DNA from: Bradyrhizobium sp. AUGA SZCCT0158
GTDB lineage: Bacteria > Pseudomonadota > Alphaproteobacteria > Rhizobiales > Xanthobacteraceae
DNA: 54,510 nt
Assembly: GCF_018130065.1 (NCBI RefSeq)
Contig: NZ_JAFCME010000036.1
Coordinates: 1 to 54,510 of the forward strand
Direction: 5' to 3'
Shown here: one piece after another, positions 1-8,693 of the stretch
Layout: each line of letters starts with the position of its first letter
Position numbering within the stretch: position 1 is the stretch's first letter
Program-made: the position numbers and the translations under genes
The notes under the pieces: generated by a model
Told to the model about the DNA's origin: nothing
The model's input: only the letters and a program-made list of their open reading frames with translations
The model's database searches: none

Positions 1-375
1 ATACAGGGCAGCGGTGAACACCCGGCCTTCCCTGCGCAATGGCTTTACGGCTTATGCCGTGATCTCCCCGGAGACGAGTTCTGGGTTGACTCCGTCGCTA
101 TCGTTTCCGCTTGCGCTTCTCCGACAGCTTGACGCCTGCAACGGGCGCCAGGACCACACGGTTTTGCCGTACGCTTAATCCACGCCGTCGTCTCAGCGCA
201 AACCAGCGTCCACCGCAACCCGTCCAACGTCCGTGACGACGGCCGACGCCCTCTGAGTGGGACGGGATGGGCAAAGATATGCACCTGATTTTCCTTCCGG
301 TAAACAGAAATATTTTTTATTTTGGGGCTTGACACGATTTCCGTAAATCAGAACTGATTTGCCCGTCGGGTCGTT
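1..375. repeat. Partial long interspersed repeat (Bradyrhizobium type), left edge
   Basis: The left edge is non-coding. It opens with atacagggcagcggtgaaca and carries the segment gcttatgccgtgatctcccc, and ends near a gcccgtcgggtcg motif around 361-373. I recognise this string from memory as one half of a long intergenic repeat found many times in Bradyrhizobium genomes. The other half appears at the right edge (54250-54510) in the same orientation. Short open frames here show no coding features. Confidence 0.6.
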
Positions 376-718
376 TTGTCGCGCCCCGGCGTCATTGCAC
401 GCAGGCCCGAACGGCTTTCGCGACATCGCGGCGGCCAGTCTCCTTCAAGCCGATCGCATCGGATCAGGCGACAGACAGCTTTGCAGTTGCGCCGAACCCC
501 GGCATGACGCCGCCAAGAATCGTGCCCAACGCCACCAAACACGGCTCGCCTGCGGATGGGCGGTAATGTCAATTACTCGACATTTGATCGATCGCGCTAA
601 GCTGCCCGCAATCTTCGGCATCACGTTGCAATTGTGCGGACGAATCTGAAAAAATCCTGATATCGCTTCGCCCGCCCGGGCCAAGCTCGCCAACGTACGG
701 GTCCAAGAAGGAGCACCG
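376..718. other. Intergenic stretch, no gene seen
   Basis: No open frame here has a plausible start or recognisable protein. The last bases hold the AGAAGGAG ribosome binding site of the acetyltransferase gene starting at 719. No hairpin or operator stands out. Confidence 0.5.
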
Positions 719-1198
719 ATGAGCAAGGGCGATGACGTGCAGATCGAAGTTGCGCTGGCCGCGACCGATGAGGTGCGCCTGCTGATCGGCGAGCTCGAGG
801 CCGTGCTTGCGGTGGAGTATCCGCCGGAGCAGCGGCATGGCTTTTCCATCGATGCGATCTTTCAACCGCATGTCCGCTTCTTCCTCGCGCGACGTCACGG
901 CGCGGCGGTGGGCTGCGGCGGCGTCGCCCTCTTCCCTGAATATGCCGAGGTCAAGCGCATGTATGTGCGCGGCATCGCGCGGGGCCAGGGCGTTGCCGAC
1001 GCCATTCTCGCGCGCATCGAAGACGAGGTGCGTGGCGCCGGACTTCCTGTGTTGCGCCTGGAGACAGGAACGCGCCAGATCGCGGCGATGCGGCTCTATA
1101 TACGCACGGGATTCCGGGAATGTTCCGCGTTTGGCGATTACGCGCTGAAAGCGCCGCAATCCACCGCGGCGAGTGTGTTCTTCGAGAAGCGGATGTGA
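719..1198 (+). CDS. GNAT-family N-acetyltransferase
   Basis: This 159-residue protein is a single GNAT domain. It should transfer an acetyl group from acetyl-CoA to an amine on a small molecule or protein in the cytoplasm. The acetyl-CoA binding motif A is visible as VKRMYVRGIARGQGVADAIL around residues 78-97, with the R-G-Q-G-V-A turn that holds the pyrophosphate. The following LRLETGTRQIAAMRLYIRTG stretch is the usual beta5-alpha4 part near the C terminus. The ATG at 719 follows AGAAGGAG by a few bases, so the start is well supported. The substrate cannot be read from sequence. The gene stands alone, with no partner on either side. Confidence 0.88.
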   Translation: MSKGDDVQIEVALAATDEVRLLIGELEAVLAVEYPPEQRHGFSIDAIFQPHVRFFLARRHGAAVGCGGVALFPEYAEVKRMYVRGIARGQGVADAILARIEDEVRGAGLPVLRLETGTRQIAAMRLYIRTGFRECSAFGDYALKAPQSTAASVFFEKRM

Positions 1199-1417
1199 AG
1201 CATATCGCGGCAGGAACCAGCCACGGTTCAAACTGTCCACAGAACGGAGCCCGCGCTGCTTCCAGTTAAGAAACTCTCAGTATTTCTACGTTAGGTTGGG
1301 TCGCATTGGGGTAATGCTTCGGGCGCACAATGGCGCGGTGACCTGCTTTGTCGGGTCGCATCCAGCTTGGCATTGTTTCCATTGTCGAGAAATTTGATCT
1401 CGTTGCTGGACCAATCG

Positions 1418-1600
1418 ATGCTTAAGTTAAAGAAAATTTCTGATCTACTGAAGGACTCGGCGGATAGCCTCGAAGGGCACAGCAGGGCGGCCAGTGGAAA
1501 AGCAGCGGACGAAACGGCCAAAATGATTAGGGACCTGCGCGATGCGGCCCGAGAAATCCTGACGAGTCAGGAATATCAAAATTCAAAGATCAAGTTCTAG
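1418..1600 (+). CDS. Small hypothetical protein
   Basis: I do not recognise this 60-residue protein. From the ATG at 1418 it reads as a charged, mostly helical polypeptide (MLKLKKISDLLKDSADSLEG at the start) with no cysteines, no signal peptide and no membrane span. The frame is open further up to 1367, but the upstream codons are not convincing and the 1418 start gives a sensible soluble protein. It precedes the PilZ gene on the same strand by 69 bases. The lysine/serine-rich composition and lower GC differ from the neighbouring genes. It could be a chance ORF. Confidence 0.4.
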   Translation: MLKLKKISDLLKDSADSLEGHSRAASGKAADETAKMIRDLRDAAREILTSQEYQNSKIKF

Positions 1601-1669
1601 AACCAAGACGCGACCATCAGGCGTTTAGTCCGATGATGATTTTTTTCTGTTCAACCGGAGAGTCCGGTT

Positions 1670-1909
1670 ATGGTCGAAACTCGAATTGCGCCTCGCTTCC
1701 GTGTCGCCAAGCCCGCGAAGATTGATCACGGTGGCGACAAGATCAAATGCATGATCCGCGATATCTCCGCTACGGGAGCAGCGCTTGAGATATTCGATAT
1801 CGTTCGGGTGCCTCAAAGCTTCACATTGATTGTGCCGGAAGATGGCCTGAAGCTGCCGTGCCACATTGTTTGGCGCAAGGAATACCGGATCGGTGTCGCC
1901 TTCGATTAG
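1670..1909 (+). CDS. PilZ domain protein
   Basis: This 79-residue protein is a stand-alone PilZ domain. PilZ domains bind cyclic di-GMP and pass the signal to motility, polysaccharide or transcription partners. The two ligand motifs are present in reduced form: an arginine pair near the N terminus (ETRIAPRFRV, residues 3-12) corresponding to RxxxR, and DISATGAAL (around 31-39) corresponding to (D/N)xSxxG. The C-terminal IVWRKEYRIGVAFD is the usual last strand. A GGAG sequence lies about a dozen bases before the ATG. Many small rhizobial PilZ proteins have not been shown to bind the ligand, so binding is an inference from motifs. Confidence 0.85.
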   Translation: MVETRIAPRFRVAKPAKIDHGGDKIKCMIRDISATGAALEIFDIVRVPQSFTLIVPEDGLKLPCHIVWRKEYRIGVAFD

Positions 1910-1912
1910 TTG

Positions 1913-2045
1913 TGTAGCCGGGAGTTGCGTAGTCCGGATGAGCCAACGGGTCGCGCAAACGCGCGCCCGATGACAGGCTCCGCGACATCCGGGACTCCTG
2001 CATTTCTCCGATACCCGCATGTCGCTGGCGCTCATGCGGGCTACC
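1913..2045. repeat. Palindromic interspersed repeat
   Basis: Right after the PilZ stop codon lies a GC-rich string typical of Bradyrhizobium intergenic palindromic repeats (recognised from memory). Its clearest part is a hairpin at 2014-2040, with arms cccgcatg and catgcggg around an 11-base loop, preceded by gacatccgggact at about 1984-1996. It lies between the convergent PilZ gene and the secreted hypothetical gene and could end transcription from both sides. Confidence 0.6.
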
Positions 2046-2082
2046 GGTCTCACAGCCCCGGCAAGCTGCCGGCGGATGCCTG

Positions 2083-2385
2083 TTATTGTTTTGCGGTGGT
2101 CTCGGCCTTGCTATCCGTTTTGGCTGCCTTCGGTTTCGCGGGCGCCTTGGCGGCGGCTTTCGGGGCGGCATTGTCGCTGCGCACGGTTCCCCAGGGATCG
2201 GTGCTCTTTTGCTCCGGAATATTGCCCAGCGACCGCTTGTAAGCCCGCTCGGCCTCCTTCTCCGCCGCGATATCCGATCGCGTCTTTTCCTTATCCTCCT
2301 CCCCGTATCTTTGAACGGGTGCCTGCTGGGCCAACGCCGGCCCGGCCAGCAAGACCATCACAGCCACGATGCCAATCATTTTCAT
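2083..2385 (-). CDS. Secreted hypothetical protein, Ala/Lys-rich tail
   Basis: A 100-residue protein that looks exported. From the ATG at 2385 it begins MKMIGIVAVMVLLAGPALAQ, a clear Sec signal peptide with cleavage likely after ALA. The mature part has an acidic/basic helical section (EEDKEKTRSDIAAEKEAERA), a short conserved-looking IPEQKSTDPWGTVR segment, and a low-complexity Ala-Lys-Pro tail. The open frame extends 13 codons upstream (to 2424), but that would bury the signal peptide, so the internal ATG is preferred. I recall similar proteins of unknown function in Bradyrhizobium. No enzymatic motif is visible; a periplasmic role is an inference. Confidence 0.75.
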   Translation of the reverse strand: MKMIGIVAVMVLLAGPALAQQAPVQRYGEEDKEKTRSDIAAEKEAERAYKRSLGNIPEQKSTDPWGTVRSDNAAPKAAAKAPAKPKAAKTDSKAETTAKQ

Positions 2386-2539
2386 GCGATCACTCCCCGG
2401 ACTTTCCTGCCAAACGAATAGCACAGCTCCCGCGCCGGCCTAAATGCTGGATTGGGCGGAAATTGCTCGCGAAAACGCGCATTTCGCTGGCTGCAGCCAA
2501 GTCGTTGCCCAGAGCTGTCCAGTTTTGTAAACGTCTGGC

Positions 2540-3166
2540 ATGAACGCCCCGCTTCTCCCCAACTCCGCCGACGCGCTGCTGTTCGATCTCGGACGCGTCG
2601 TCCTCGATATCGACTTCGGCAAGGTGGTCGCCACTTGGGCCGGCCATGCCGGCTGCGAGCCCGCACAGCTGGTCCAGCGATTCTCGCCCAATGACGCCTG
2701 GCATCGTCACGAGCGGGGCGAGATCAGCGATGCCGAATTCTTCGCAGGCCTGCGAGTCTCGTTGGGCATCGGAATAACGGACGCCGAGTTCCTGGAAGGC
2801 TGGAACGCGATCTTCGCCGGCGAAATGCCCGATATATCAGCATCGCTGGCGCGCGCCGGACAACGGCTGCCGCTTTATGCCTTCTCCAACACCAATAACG
2901 CGCATGTCGTGCATTTCAGCCAGGCCTATGCCGGCGTGCTCGGCCATTTCCGCGAAATCTACCTGTCATCGACGATCGGGCTTCGAAAGCCCGATGCGGC
3001 GGCCTATGATCATGTCGTCAAGGCGATCGGTGTTCCCGCCTCCCGCATCGTGTTCTTCGACGATTCCGCAGCAAATATCGACGGCGCGCGGGCACGCGGC
3101 CTGGCCGCGGTGCATGTGACAGGGCCGGATGACGTCGCAAAGGCGCTTGCCGCGCTGGGAATTTGA
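2540..3166 (+). CDS. HAD-family phosphatase (YihX-like)
   Basis: A 208-residue HAD superfamily hydrolase, subfamily IA variant 3. Motif I is LLFDLGRVVLDIDF (nucleophile Asp16); the second Asp of the usual DxD is Gly, as in E. coli YihX (alpha-D-glucose-1-phosphate phosphatase), which this protein resembles along its length, including the HERGEISDAEF cap segment. Motif II is the SNTN of FSNTNNAH, motif III the Lys of LRKPDAAAY, and motif IV VFFDDSAANIDGA. It should remove phosphate from a small sugar phosphate or similar metabolite in the cytoplasm. The start at 2540 is the first ATG of the frame. moeA follows 12 bases downstream, so the two are probably cotranscribed, although no functional link is evident. 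Confidence 0.88.
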   Translation: MNAPLLPNSADALLFDLGRVVLDIDFGKVVATWAGHAGCEPAQLVQRFSPNDAWHRHERGEISDAEFFAGLRVSLGIGITDAEFLEGWNAIFAGEMPDISASLARAGQRLPLYAFSNTNNAHVVHFSQAYAGVLGHFREIYLSSTIGLRKPDAAAYDHVVKAIGVPASRIVFFDDSAANIDGARARGLAAVHVTGPDDVAKALAALGI

Positions 3167-3178
3167 GAGGGTGTTGCC

Positions 3179-4390
3179 GTGGCCCTGATGCCGGTCGTTG
3201 ATGCACTGACCGCGATCCTTGCGGGCGCCGATCCCCTGGCGGAAGAAATGGCCGCACTCGACACCGCCTGGCATCGCGTCCTCGCGCGCGACCTTGCCGC
3301 AAAGCGCACGCAGCCGCCGCGGGCGATGTCGGCGATGGACGGCTATGCGGTGCGATCGGCCGATGCCGCCGACCTCTCCGCGCGGCTGAAGGTGATCGGC
3401 GAAGTCGCGGCGGGCCGCCCGTTCGAACGCAAGGTGGGCCCGGGCGAAGCGGTCAGGATTTTTACCGGCGGGGTGATCCCTGATGGCGCCGACGCCGTCA
3501 TCATCCAGGAAGACACGGCCGCCAGCGGCGACCACATCACGATCACGGAAGTTGCAAGACCGGGACGGCATATCCGCGCCGCCGGCGCCGATTTCCGCGA
3601 GGGCGATGTGCTGCTCACCAGGGGAAGCCGCCTCACCGAACGCGATCTGTCGCTCGCTGCCGGCATGAACTATCCGGAACTTGCCGTGATCAGCCGCCCC
3701 AAGGTGGCGGTGCTCGCCACCGGCGACGAGCTGGTGATGCCGGGCTCGATCCCGGGCCCCGGCCAGATCGTCTACTCCAACGGCTACGCGCTGCGCGCGC
3801 TGGCGCGGGCCGAGGGCGCCGAGACCATCGATTTCGGCATCGCCGCCGACACGGTCGAGGCGACCACTGACGGCATCCGCCGCGCCCGCGCATCGGGCGC
3901 CGACATCCTGATCACGATGGGCGGCGCCTCGGTCGGCGACCACGACCTCGTCAAGCGCTCGCTGGAGGCCGAGGGCGTCGCGATGGCGTTCTGGCGCATC
4001 GCGATGCGGCCGGGCAAGCCGATGATGCACGGGCGCCTCGGGGCGATGCGGGTGATCGGCCTGCCCGGCAATCCGGTCTCGTCCTATGTCTGCGGTTTCC
4101 TGTTTCTGGTGCCGCTGATTCGCGCGCTGTCGGGCCGAAAAACCATCCATCACGCGCGTGAGACCGCCCTGCTCGGCCGCGATCTTCCCGCCAACGACCA
4201 GCGCGAAGACTATCTTCGCGCACGGCTTGAGCAGCGCGAAGACGGTGCGTTGATCGCGGTGCCGGTGAGCCACCAGGATTCGTCGCTGCTAGGGAATCTC
4301 GCTGCGGCACGGGCGCTTTTGATACGTCCGCCGTTTGCGCCGGCGGTGCCTGAAGGCACGCCATGCGAGTTCCTGCGCCTGCCGGAATGA
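3179..4390 (+). CDS. moeA: Molybdopterin molybdotransferase
   Basis: MoeA inserts molybdate into adenylylated molybdopterin, the last common step of molybdenum cofactor synthesis. The 403-residue length fits the family. Landmarks in order are SAMDGYAVRSAD near residue 50, IFTGGVIPDGADAVIIQED around 96-114, the VLATGDELVMPG segment near 180, TMGGASVGDHD near 245 in the MPT-binding domain, and MRPGKPMMHG followed by VIGLPGNPVSS around 290. The C-terminal beta-barrel domain IV is present (LRARLEQREDG region). The start is GTG at 3179; an ATG at 3188 is an alternative. The gene is 12 bases downstream of the HAD phosphatase. No other moa/mob gene is in the window. Confidence 0.95.
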   Translation: MALMPVVDALTAILAGADPLAEEMAALDTAWHRVLARDLAAKRTQPPRAMSAMDGYAVRSADAADLSARLKVIGEVAAGRPFERKVGPGEAVRIFTGGVIPDGADAVIIQEDTAASGDHITITEVARPGRHIRAAGADFREGDVLLTRGSRLTERDLSLAAGMNYPELAVISRPKVAVLATGDELVMPGSIPGPGQIVYSNGYALRALARAEGAETIDFGIAADTVEATTDGIRRARASGADILITMGGASVGDHDLVKRSLEAEGVAMAFWRIAMRPGKPMMHGRLGAMRVIGLPGNPVSSYVCGFLFLVPLIRALSGRKTIHHARETALLGRDLPANDQREDYLRARLEQREDGALIAVPVSHQDSSLLGNLAAARALLIRPPFAPAVPEGTPCEFLRLPE

Positions 4391-4452
4391 CGCGTCCGGG
4401 CGGCCTGTTCGAGTGAACTCGGCGCGCGTTCATCTGAAATTAAGTGGTTGCG

Positions 4453-4493
4453 GAACATGTATCGAACATATAGTGTCCGTTCATGATTTGTTT
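4453..4493 (+). promoter_or_regulatory. LexA (SOS) boxes in the lexA promoter
   Basis: A perfect alphaproteobacterial LexA box, read here as GAAC-N7-GAAC, spans 4453-4467 (spacer atgtatc). A second, near-perfect box in the other orientation, GTTC-N7-GTTT, spans 4479-4493 (spacer atgattt). A TATAGT hexamer at 4469-4474 lies between them and could be the -10. The pair lies about 110-150 bases before the lexA ATG and predicts autorepression, as is known for lexA in this class. Confidence 0.88.
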
Positions 4494-4603
4494 CGAGAGC
4501 TAGTGTCTACAAATGGGAGTTTTGGACTTCCGAATTTGAGACCGCGGCCTCTGCAAGCTGAACGACCACGAATTACGACGCGCCAACCGGGGGATTGCTC
4601 GAG

Positions 4604-5311
4604 ATGCTTACGCGCAAACAGTATGAACTTCTGCGTTTCATCAACGAACGGCTCAAGGAAGCCGGCGTGCCGCCCTCCTTCGACGAAATGAAGGATGCGC
4701 TCGACCTCCGCTCCAAATCCGGCATCCACCGCCTCATCACCGCCTTGGAAGAGCGCGGCTTCATCCGCCGCCTGCCCAACCGTGCCCGCGCCATCGAAGT
4801 CATCAAGCTGCCCGAGCTTGCGGGCGCCGGTAACGGCAACGGCCGCCGCGGCTTCACCCCGAGCGTCATCGAAGGCACGCTCGGCAAGGTCCGCGCCGCC
4901 AGCGCGCCCGCCGAGGACGATGGCAACCGTCCGGTCGCCGTTCCCGTCATGGGCCGGATCGCCGCCGGCACGCCGATCGAGGCGCTGCAGACCCGCAGCC
5001 ACACCATCAGCGTACCGCCGGACATGCTCGGCTCCGGCGAACATTACGCGCTCGAAGTCCGCGGCGATTCCATGGTGGACGCCGGCATTCTCGACGGCGA
5101 CATGGCGCTGATCCAGCGCAACGAGACCGCCGACACCGGCGATATCGTGGTGGCGCTGATCGACGAGGAGGAAGCCACCCTGAAACGCTTCCGCCGCCGC
5201 GGCGCCTCGATCGCGCTGGAGCCCGCCAACACCTCTTATGAAGTGCGCATCCTGCCGCCGAACCGGGTCCGGATTCAGGGCAAGCTGATCGGGCTGTACC
5301 GGAAGTACTGA
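4604..5311 (+). CDS. lexA: SOS repressor LexA
   Basis: LexA represses DNA-damage genes and cleaves itself when stimulated by RecA filaments. The 235-residue protein begins MLTRKQYELLRFI, the standard alphaproteobacterial start; a TTG nine bases earlier is in frame but less likely. The winged helix-turn-helix is at residues 1-65 (PPSFDEMKDAL, SKSGIHRLITALEERGFI). The linker carries a GNGNGRR stretch. The cleavage site is Ala121-Gly122 in RIAAGTPIEA, the catalytic serine is Ser156 in EVRGDSMVDAGI, and the general-base lysine is Lys194 in EEATLKRF. The family is longer than E. coli LexA (202 aa), with an extended linker. Two LexA boxes lie upstream and a strong terminator follows, so it is probably a single-gene unit. 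A second LexA-controlled promoter is at 46887-46919. Confidence 0.97.
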   Translation: MLTRKQYELLRFINERLKEAGVPPSFDEMKDALDLRSKSGIHRLITALEERGFIRRLPNRARAIEVIKLPELAGAGNGNGRRGFTPSVIEGTLGKVRAASAPAEDDGNRPVAVPVMGRIAAGTPIEALQTRSHTISVPPDMLGSGEHYALEVRGDSMVDAGILDGDMALIQRNETADTGDIVVALIDEEEATLKRFRRRGASIALEPANTSYEVRILPPNRVRIQGKLIGLYRKY

Positions 5312-5352
5312 GCGCGGCCCGCGCCAAATGCAAGCCGCGTTCGGCACCGCAA

Positions 5353-5381
5353 AAAAGCCCCGGCCATCGACCGGGGCTTTT
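5353..5381 (+). terminator. Rho-independent terminator after lexA
   Basis: An 11-bp perfect stem (aaaagccccgg / ccggggctttt) with a 7-base loop begins 41 bases after the lexA stop codon. The A-run on one side and T-run on the other make it work in either direction, but only lexA reads into it. Confidence 0.9.
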
Positions 5382-5539
5382 CGTTGCCTGGAAGTTGGGA
5401 CAGCCTTAACCGTCGCGGTGCGCTTGCACACGTCCCACAATTGCCCAGAACGCAGCAAAAACTGGCGGCGTGAGCGCGCTGTTTGGTTTGAGGCGTGCTC
5501 GAAAGCGTGCGAACGGGGGGACGCGACGTGGTCAGCAAT

Positions 5540-5779
5540 ATGATCACCAAGATCACCTGGCAGAGGGCGGGCCTAGTGACCGAGCCGGGCCGCTACATGC
5601 TCCGGTTCGGCTGGCTGACGGTGACGGCGGAAGATCTCGCGATCTGGCAGCAATATCCGGAGGCCGCGTTCACGCTGGTCGCGCTGCCCGGGATTGCCGA
5701 CGACGGACGGGAGCAATTCCATCTCGGCGCCTTCGAACTGCCGCTGCCGCCGATGCCTGAAAATCCGCAGCCGCCGTAG
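5540..5779 (+). CDS. Hypothetical protein, conserved in Bradyrhizobium
   Basis: A 79-residue soluble protein of unknown function. From the ATG at 5540 it reads MITKITWQRAGLVTEPGRYM, then RFGWLTVTAEDLAIWQQYP, and ends in a proline-rich tail (PLPPMPENPQPP). The pattern of short strands with regular Trp/Phe residues suggests a small beta-rich fold. The frame continues upstream to 5495, but those codons look non-coding, and the family as I remember it begins at this methionine. No signal peptide or metal-binding residues are seen. It is transcribed away from lexA, beyond the lexA terminator. Confidence 0.65.
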   Translation: MITKITWQRAGLVTEPGRYMLRFGWLTVTAEDLAIWQQYPEAAFTLVALPGIADDGREQFHLGAFELPLPPMPENPQPP

Positions 5780-5918
5780 CGCGTTTGTGATCGGTTGCGC
5801 CGGCCTTTCCGTCGCACAAATGTCCAGAACAGGAATAGACTTTGCTCAAGTCCACTCTGATAGAGGCCAGCGCCTCGAGGGAGGCACGGGTCTTTATCTC
5901 TTACGAGGGAGCGATCCG

Positions 5919-6341
5919 ATGTGTGACTATAGTTTGCACGCGATGGCAACGCGTCCTGCTGAGGTCGGCGAGACATTAATATCGACCACCTTCCGCGGCA
6001 CCTCGACCCGCGGCTTTGCCAGCGAACGCGACCCGGCAGTCGCGGTCTGCATGCTGCCCGGGACCGAACTGGCCTTCGCGCAAGACGTCAAATACGACAA
6101 CCGCTGGATCTGGACGCGGACGATCGGTTTTCGCGTCGGTAAGTTCAACACCATTGATCCGCACATCAGGGAACGTCACCACGACGCAATCGAATTTCCC
6201 GACGGGAGCCATGTGCTGGTGACGCAGCTTTGCGAGGGTCAGCGCGTCACCGTGCTGCAATTGCCGGTGGTGCATCCGATTCCCGAGCGCGCGGCAACGA
6301 AGGCGGACACTACGACGACGACACCGCTTTCCACCGGTTGA
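5919..6341 (+). CDS. Conserved hypothetical protein (MCDYS family)
   Basis: A 140-residue protein beginning MCDYSLHAMATRPAEVGETL. I remember this N terminus as a conserved family of unknown function in rhizobia and relatives. The middle holds DPAVAVCMLPGTELAFAQDV, then a beta-rich section ending IEFPDGSHVLVTQLCEGQRV, and a threonine-rich tail. The ATG at 5919 follows ACGAGGGAGCGATCC, which contains a usable Shine-Dalgarno sequence. The frame is open further upstream to 5694, but those codons overlap the end of the preceding gene in another frame and do not look coding. Two cysteines are present near the N terminus and in the core; no known motif is seen. Confidence 0.75.
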   Translation: MCDYSLHAMATRPAEVGETLISTTFRGTSTRGFASERDPAVAVCMLPGTELAFAQDVKYDNRWIWTRTIGFRVGKFNTIDPHIRERHHDAIEFPDGSHVLVTQLCEGQRVTVLQLPVVHPIPERAATKADTTTTTPLSTG

Positions 6342-6383
6342 ATTCCGCGCCGCCGGTCGCGCCCCGCCGGGGAATGTGAATCC

Positions 6384-8693
6384 TTATTCCTCGGCCTGCA
6401 GGTCCGCTTCCGACGGGGTCGCATCGACCGCACGCGGCGCCGCACGGCGTGGCGCGAGGATGGTTGTCTCCGCGTCACCTTCGCCCGCGATCGCCGGCGA
6501 CCATGGGCGATCGACGCCCCTGGGCTTGACGGCATCGATGGTAAATCCGCCGACGCTTCGCCGCAGCGCCATGGCGCCCTGCCGCCGCAGACGCTCCGCA
6601 TCGATCACCGAGGCCCCGCACGCCGCAGGCGCCTGCCTTGCGGTTACCACCAGCGCCGCACGCTCACAATCATCCGCCAGCGCTTCCGGCCGCAGCGCCA
6701 ACGCCACGAACCCGCCACCGGCGCCTTGCGTCACGCAGCCGCTCTCGTCGCATGAGACGCCCTCAGTGAGCGAGGCATCGGCAGGCTTTCGCGCGTCGGC
6801 ATCCGCCGCCAGCCATTCCCTAACGAGGAAGCCATCTCGCGAGGCTCCGGTCGAAGTCACCTTGGCCGCCCGCATCAAATGCAGTTTGCCGTTCTGGCCG
6901 CGGACACCGACATTGCGCCCGTCGGCGGAGATCAGGATGTCCGGCTGCGGCACCCTCGCCGCCCACACCGCCGCCACCAGCACCACGGCCGCGCCGGTAT
7001 AGCGCAGCGGCGTTCGTAACAGGCCGAGCAGGATGATGCCGATACTCGCCGCAATCAGCGGGCCGATGCCGAACGCCGGCACACGGCCGACCGCGCCCGG
7101 CAAGGCCGCGACCCATTGCGTGACCACGATCATCCAGTCGATGCCGACGCCCATCAACCACCAGCAGATGCCGTCGAAGCCGAACGGCATGAAGACCAGC
7201 CCGAACAATCCCGCCGGCATCACCAGCGCCGAGACCACCGGCATCGCCGCCAGATTGGCGAGCACGCCGTAGGGCGTCACCCGGTGGAAATGAAACGCCG
7301 CATAAGGCGTGGTGGCGAGGCCCGCTACCAATGAGGCCAGCAGCAGCATCGTGATCTCGCGGCCGCCCCACAGCGCCACCTGCGCGGTCGCGGAATGATC
7401 CGGCTGCGCGAACAGGCGCGGCATGCCGAGCTGCACCAGCGCCACCAGCCCCAGCGTCGCCGCAAACGACATTTGGAAGCTCGGATGCACCAGCGCCTCC
7501 GGTGCAATGGTCAGGACAATGAGCGCCGCCACCGCGAGCGTCCGAAACGTGATGGCGCGGCGGTCGACCATGACGGCGATCAGCACCACAGCCGTCATGA
7601 AGAACGAACGCTGGGTCGCGACTTCAGCCCCGGACAGCAGCAGATAAAACGCGGATGCTGCGAGTGCCGCCACCGCCGACCATTTCTTGATCGCAAAGCC
7701 AACCGTGAGCGTCGGGAACAGCGCCAGCAGCGCCCGTACCGCAAAGAACACGACGCCCGCGACGACAGCCATGTGATAGCCCGATATCGACAGCACATGG
7801 CCAAGTCCGGAGATGAACATCGCCTCATTGACGGGCTCGGAGATCGCGTCGCGCCGGCCGGTCAATAGCGCGGTCGCGATCGCGCGCTTGTCGCCTTCCA
7901 GCACGGTCCGGATCAGCGCGTCGATCGCATCCCGCATGCCTTGCATGAACGCCGAATAGCGCAACTTCCACCCGCCGCCATCAGGCGCTTTCGCGGTCTT
8001 GATCGCACCCATCACAAAGCCGGAGGCGCCGATGCCGGAGAAGAACATGTCGCGGCCGAAATCGTAGCTGCCGGGCCGGAGCGGCGACATCGGCGGCAAC
8101 AGCCGCGCCTTCAATTCGACAAAGCTGCCGACGTCAGGCGCGGTGCCCTTCTTGACCGACAGCCGCACGCGTTCGATTTTTGTCGCGTCGCGCGCGCTCT
8201 CCATGGTCACGACGCGCAGCACAAAACGGTCGGTGCGTTCGCGGATGTCGCGGGTCTCGACATATCCCGTCAGCGACACCGAAAACATCGGCCGCGCCAG
8301 CACGCCATGCGCGATCCGCGCCGTCTTCCAGGTAGCGATCGCAAAGCCGGCGGCGACGGCCGCGATCATGACTGCGATCGGAAACACCTTGTGCCGCCGC
8401 AGCAGGAACGCCGCCGCGCACAGCGTGATGGCGGTAACCGCCACGACCGTCAGCACCGGCTCGTGGTCGGCGGCAAAATACAAGGCGATGCCGGTGCCGA
8501 ACGCGACGGGCACCCAGGGCAGCAAACGCCCCGCCCCCGCCTCCGCGCGCGCCCATTGCCGCAAGGTCTCGATCAGCGGCGCCCACAGCGCAAGACGCCG
8601 GGGCGCGAGACCGCCGACCGGCGCCGCCCCACGCGGCGGCCACGTGCCGGCGTAGCCTCGCCTTTGGCCCGGCGTGTTGCCCTGCTCCGACAT
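6384..8693 (-). CDS. comEC: ComEC/Rec2-family DNA uptake channel protein
   Basis: ComEC forms the inner-membrane channel that carries single-stranded DNA into the cytoplasm in competent cells. The protein is 769 residues from the ATG at 8693 (MSEQGNTPGQRRGYAG). An N-terminal pair of membrane spans (WVPVAFGTGIALYF) is followed by the DUF4131 OB-like domain around residues 115-240 and the competence domain, whose hallmark is GHVLSISGYHMAVVAG near 300, followed by about eight hydrophobic spans. The C-terminal part (from about 570) keeps ILISADGRNVGVRG but lacks the HxHxDH motif of the metallo-beta-lactamase domain seen in Gram-positive ComEC. Whether the host is naturally competent is unknown. 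A TTG 11 codons upstream is in frame. A decayed copy of this gene's first 50 codons lies at 11886-12041. Confidence 0.93.
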   Translation of the reverse strand: MSEQGNTPGQRRGYAGTWPPRGAAPVGGLAPRRLALWAPLIETLRQWARAEAGAGRLLPWVPVAFGTGIALYFAADHEPVLTVVAVTAITLCAAAFLLRRHKVFPIAVMIAAVAAGFAIATWKTARIAHGVLARPMFSVSLTGYVETRDIRERTDRFVLRVVTMESARDATKIERVRLSVKKGTAPDVGSFVELKARLLPPMSPLRPGSYDFGRDMFFSGIGASGFVMGAIKTAKAPDGGGWKLRYSAFMQGMRDAIDALIRTVLEGDKRAIATALLTGRRDAISEPVNEAMFISGLGHVLSISGYHMAVVAGVVFFAVRALLALFPTLTVGFAIKKWSAVAALAASAFYLLLSGAEVATQRSFFMTAVVLIAVMVDRRAITFRTLAVAALIVLTIAPEALVHPSFQMSFAATLGLVALVQLGMPRLFAQPDHSATAQVALWGGREITMLLLASLVAGLATTPYAAFHFHRVTPYGVLANLAAMPVVSALVMPAGLFGLVFMPFGFDGICWWLMGVGIDWMIVVTQWVAALPGAVGRVPAFGIGPLIAASIGIILLGLLRTPLRYTGAAVVLVAAVWAARVPQPDILISADGRNVGVRGQNGKLHLMRAAKVTSTGASRDGFLVREWLAADADARKPADASLTEGVSCDESGCVTQGAGGGFVALALRPEALADDCERAALVVTARQAPAACGASVIDAERLRRQGAMALRRSVGGFTIDAVKPRGVDRPWSPAIAGEGDAETTILAPRRAAPRAVDATPSEADLQAEE

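Noticed and set aside
2966..4273. 435-codon minus-strand ORF opposite moeA
   Set aside because: Shadow of moeA; rich in Arg, Ala, Gly and His, with no domain or ribosome binding site.
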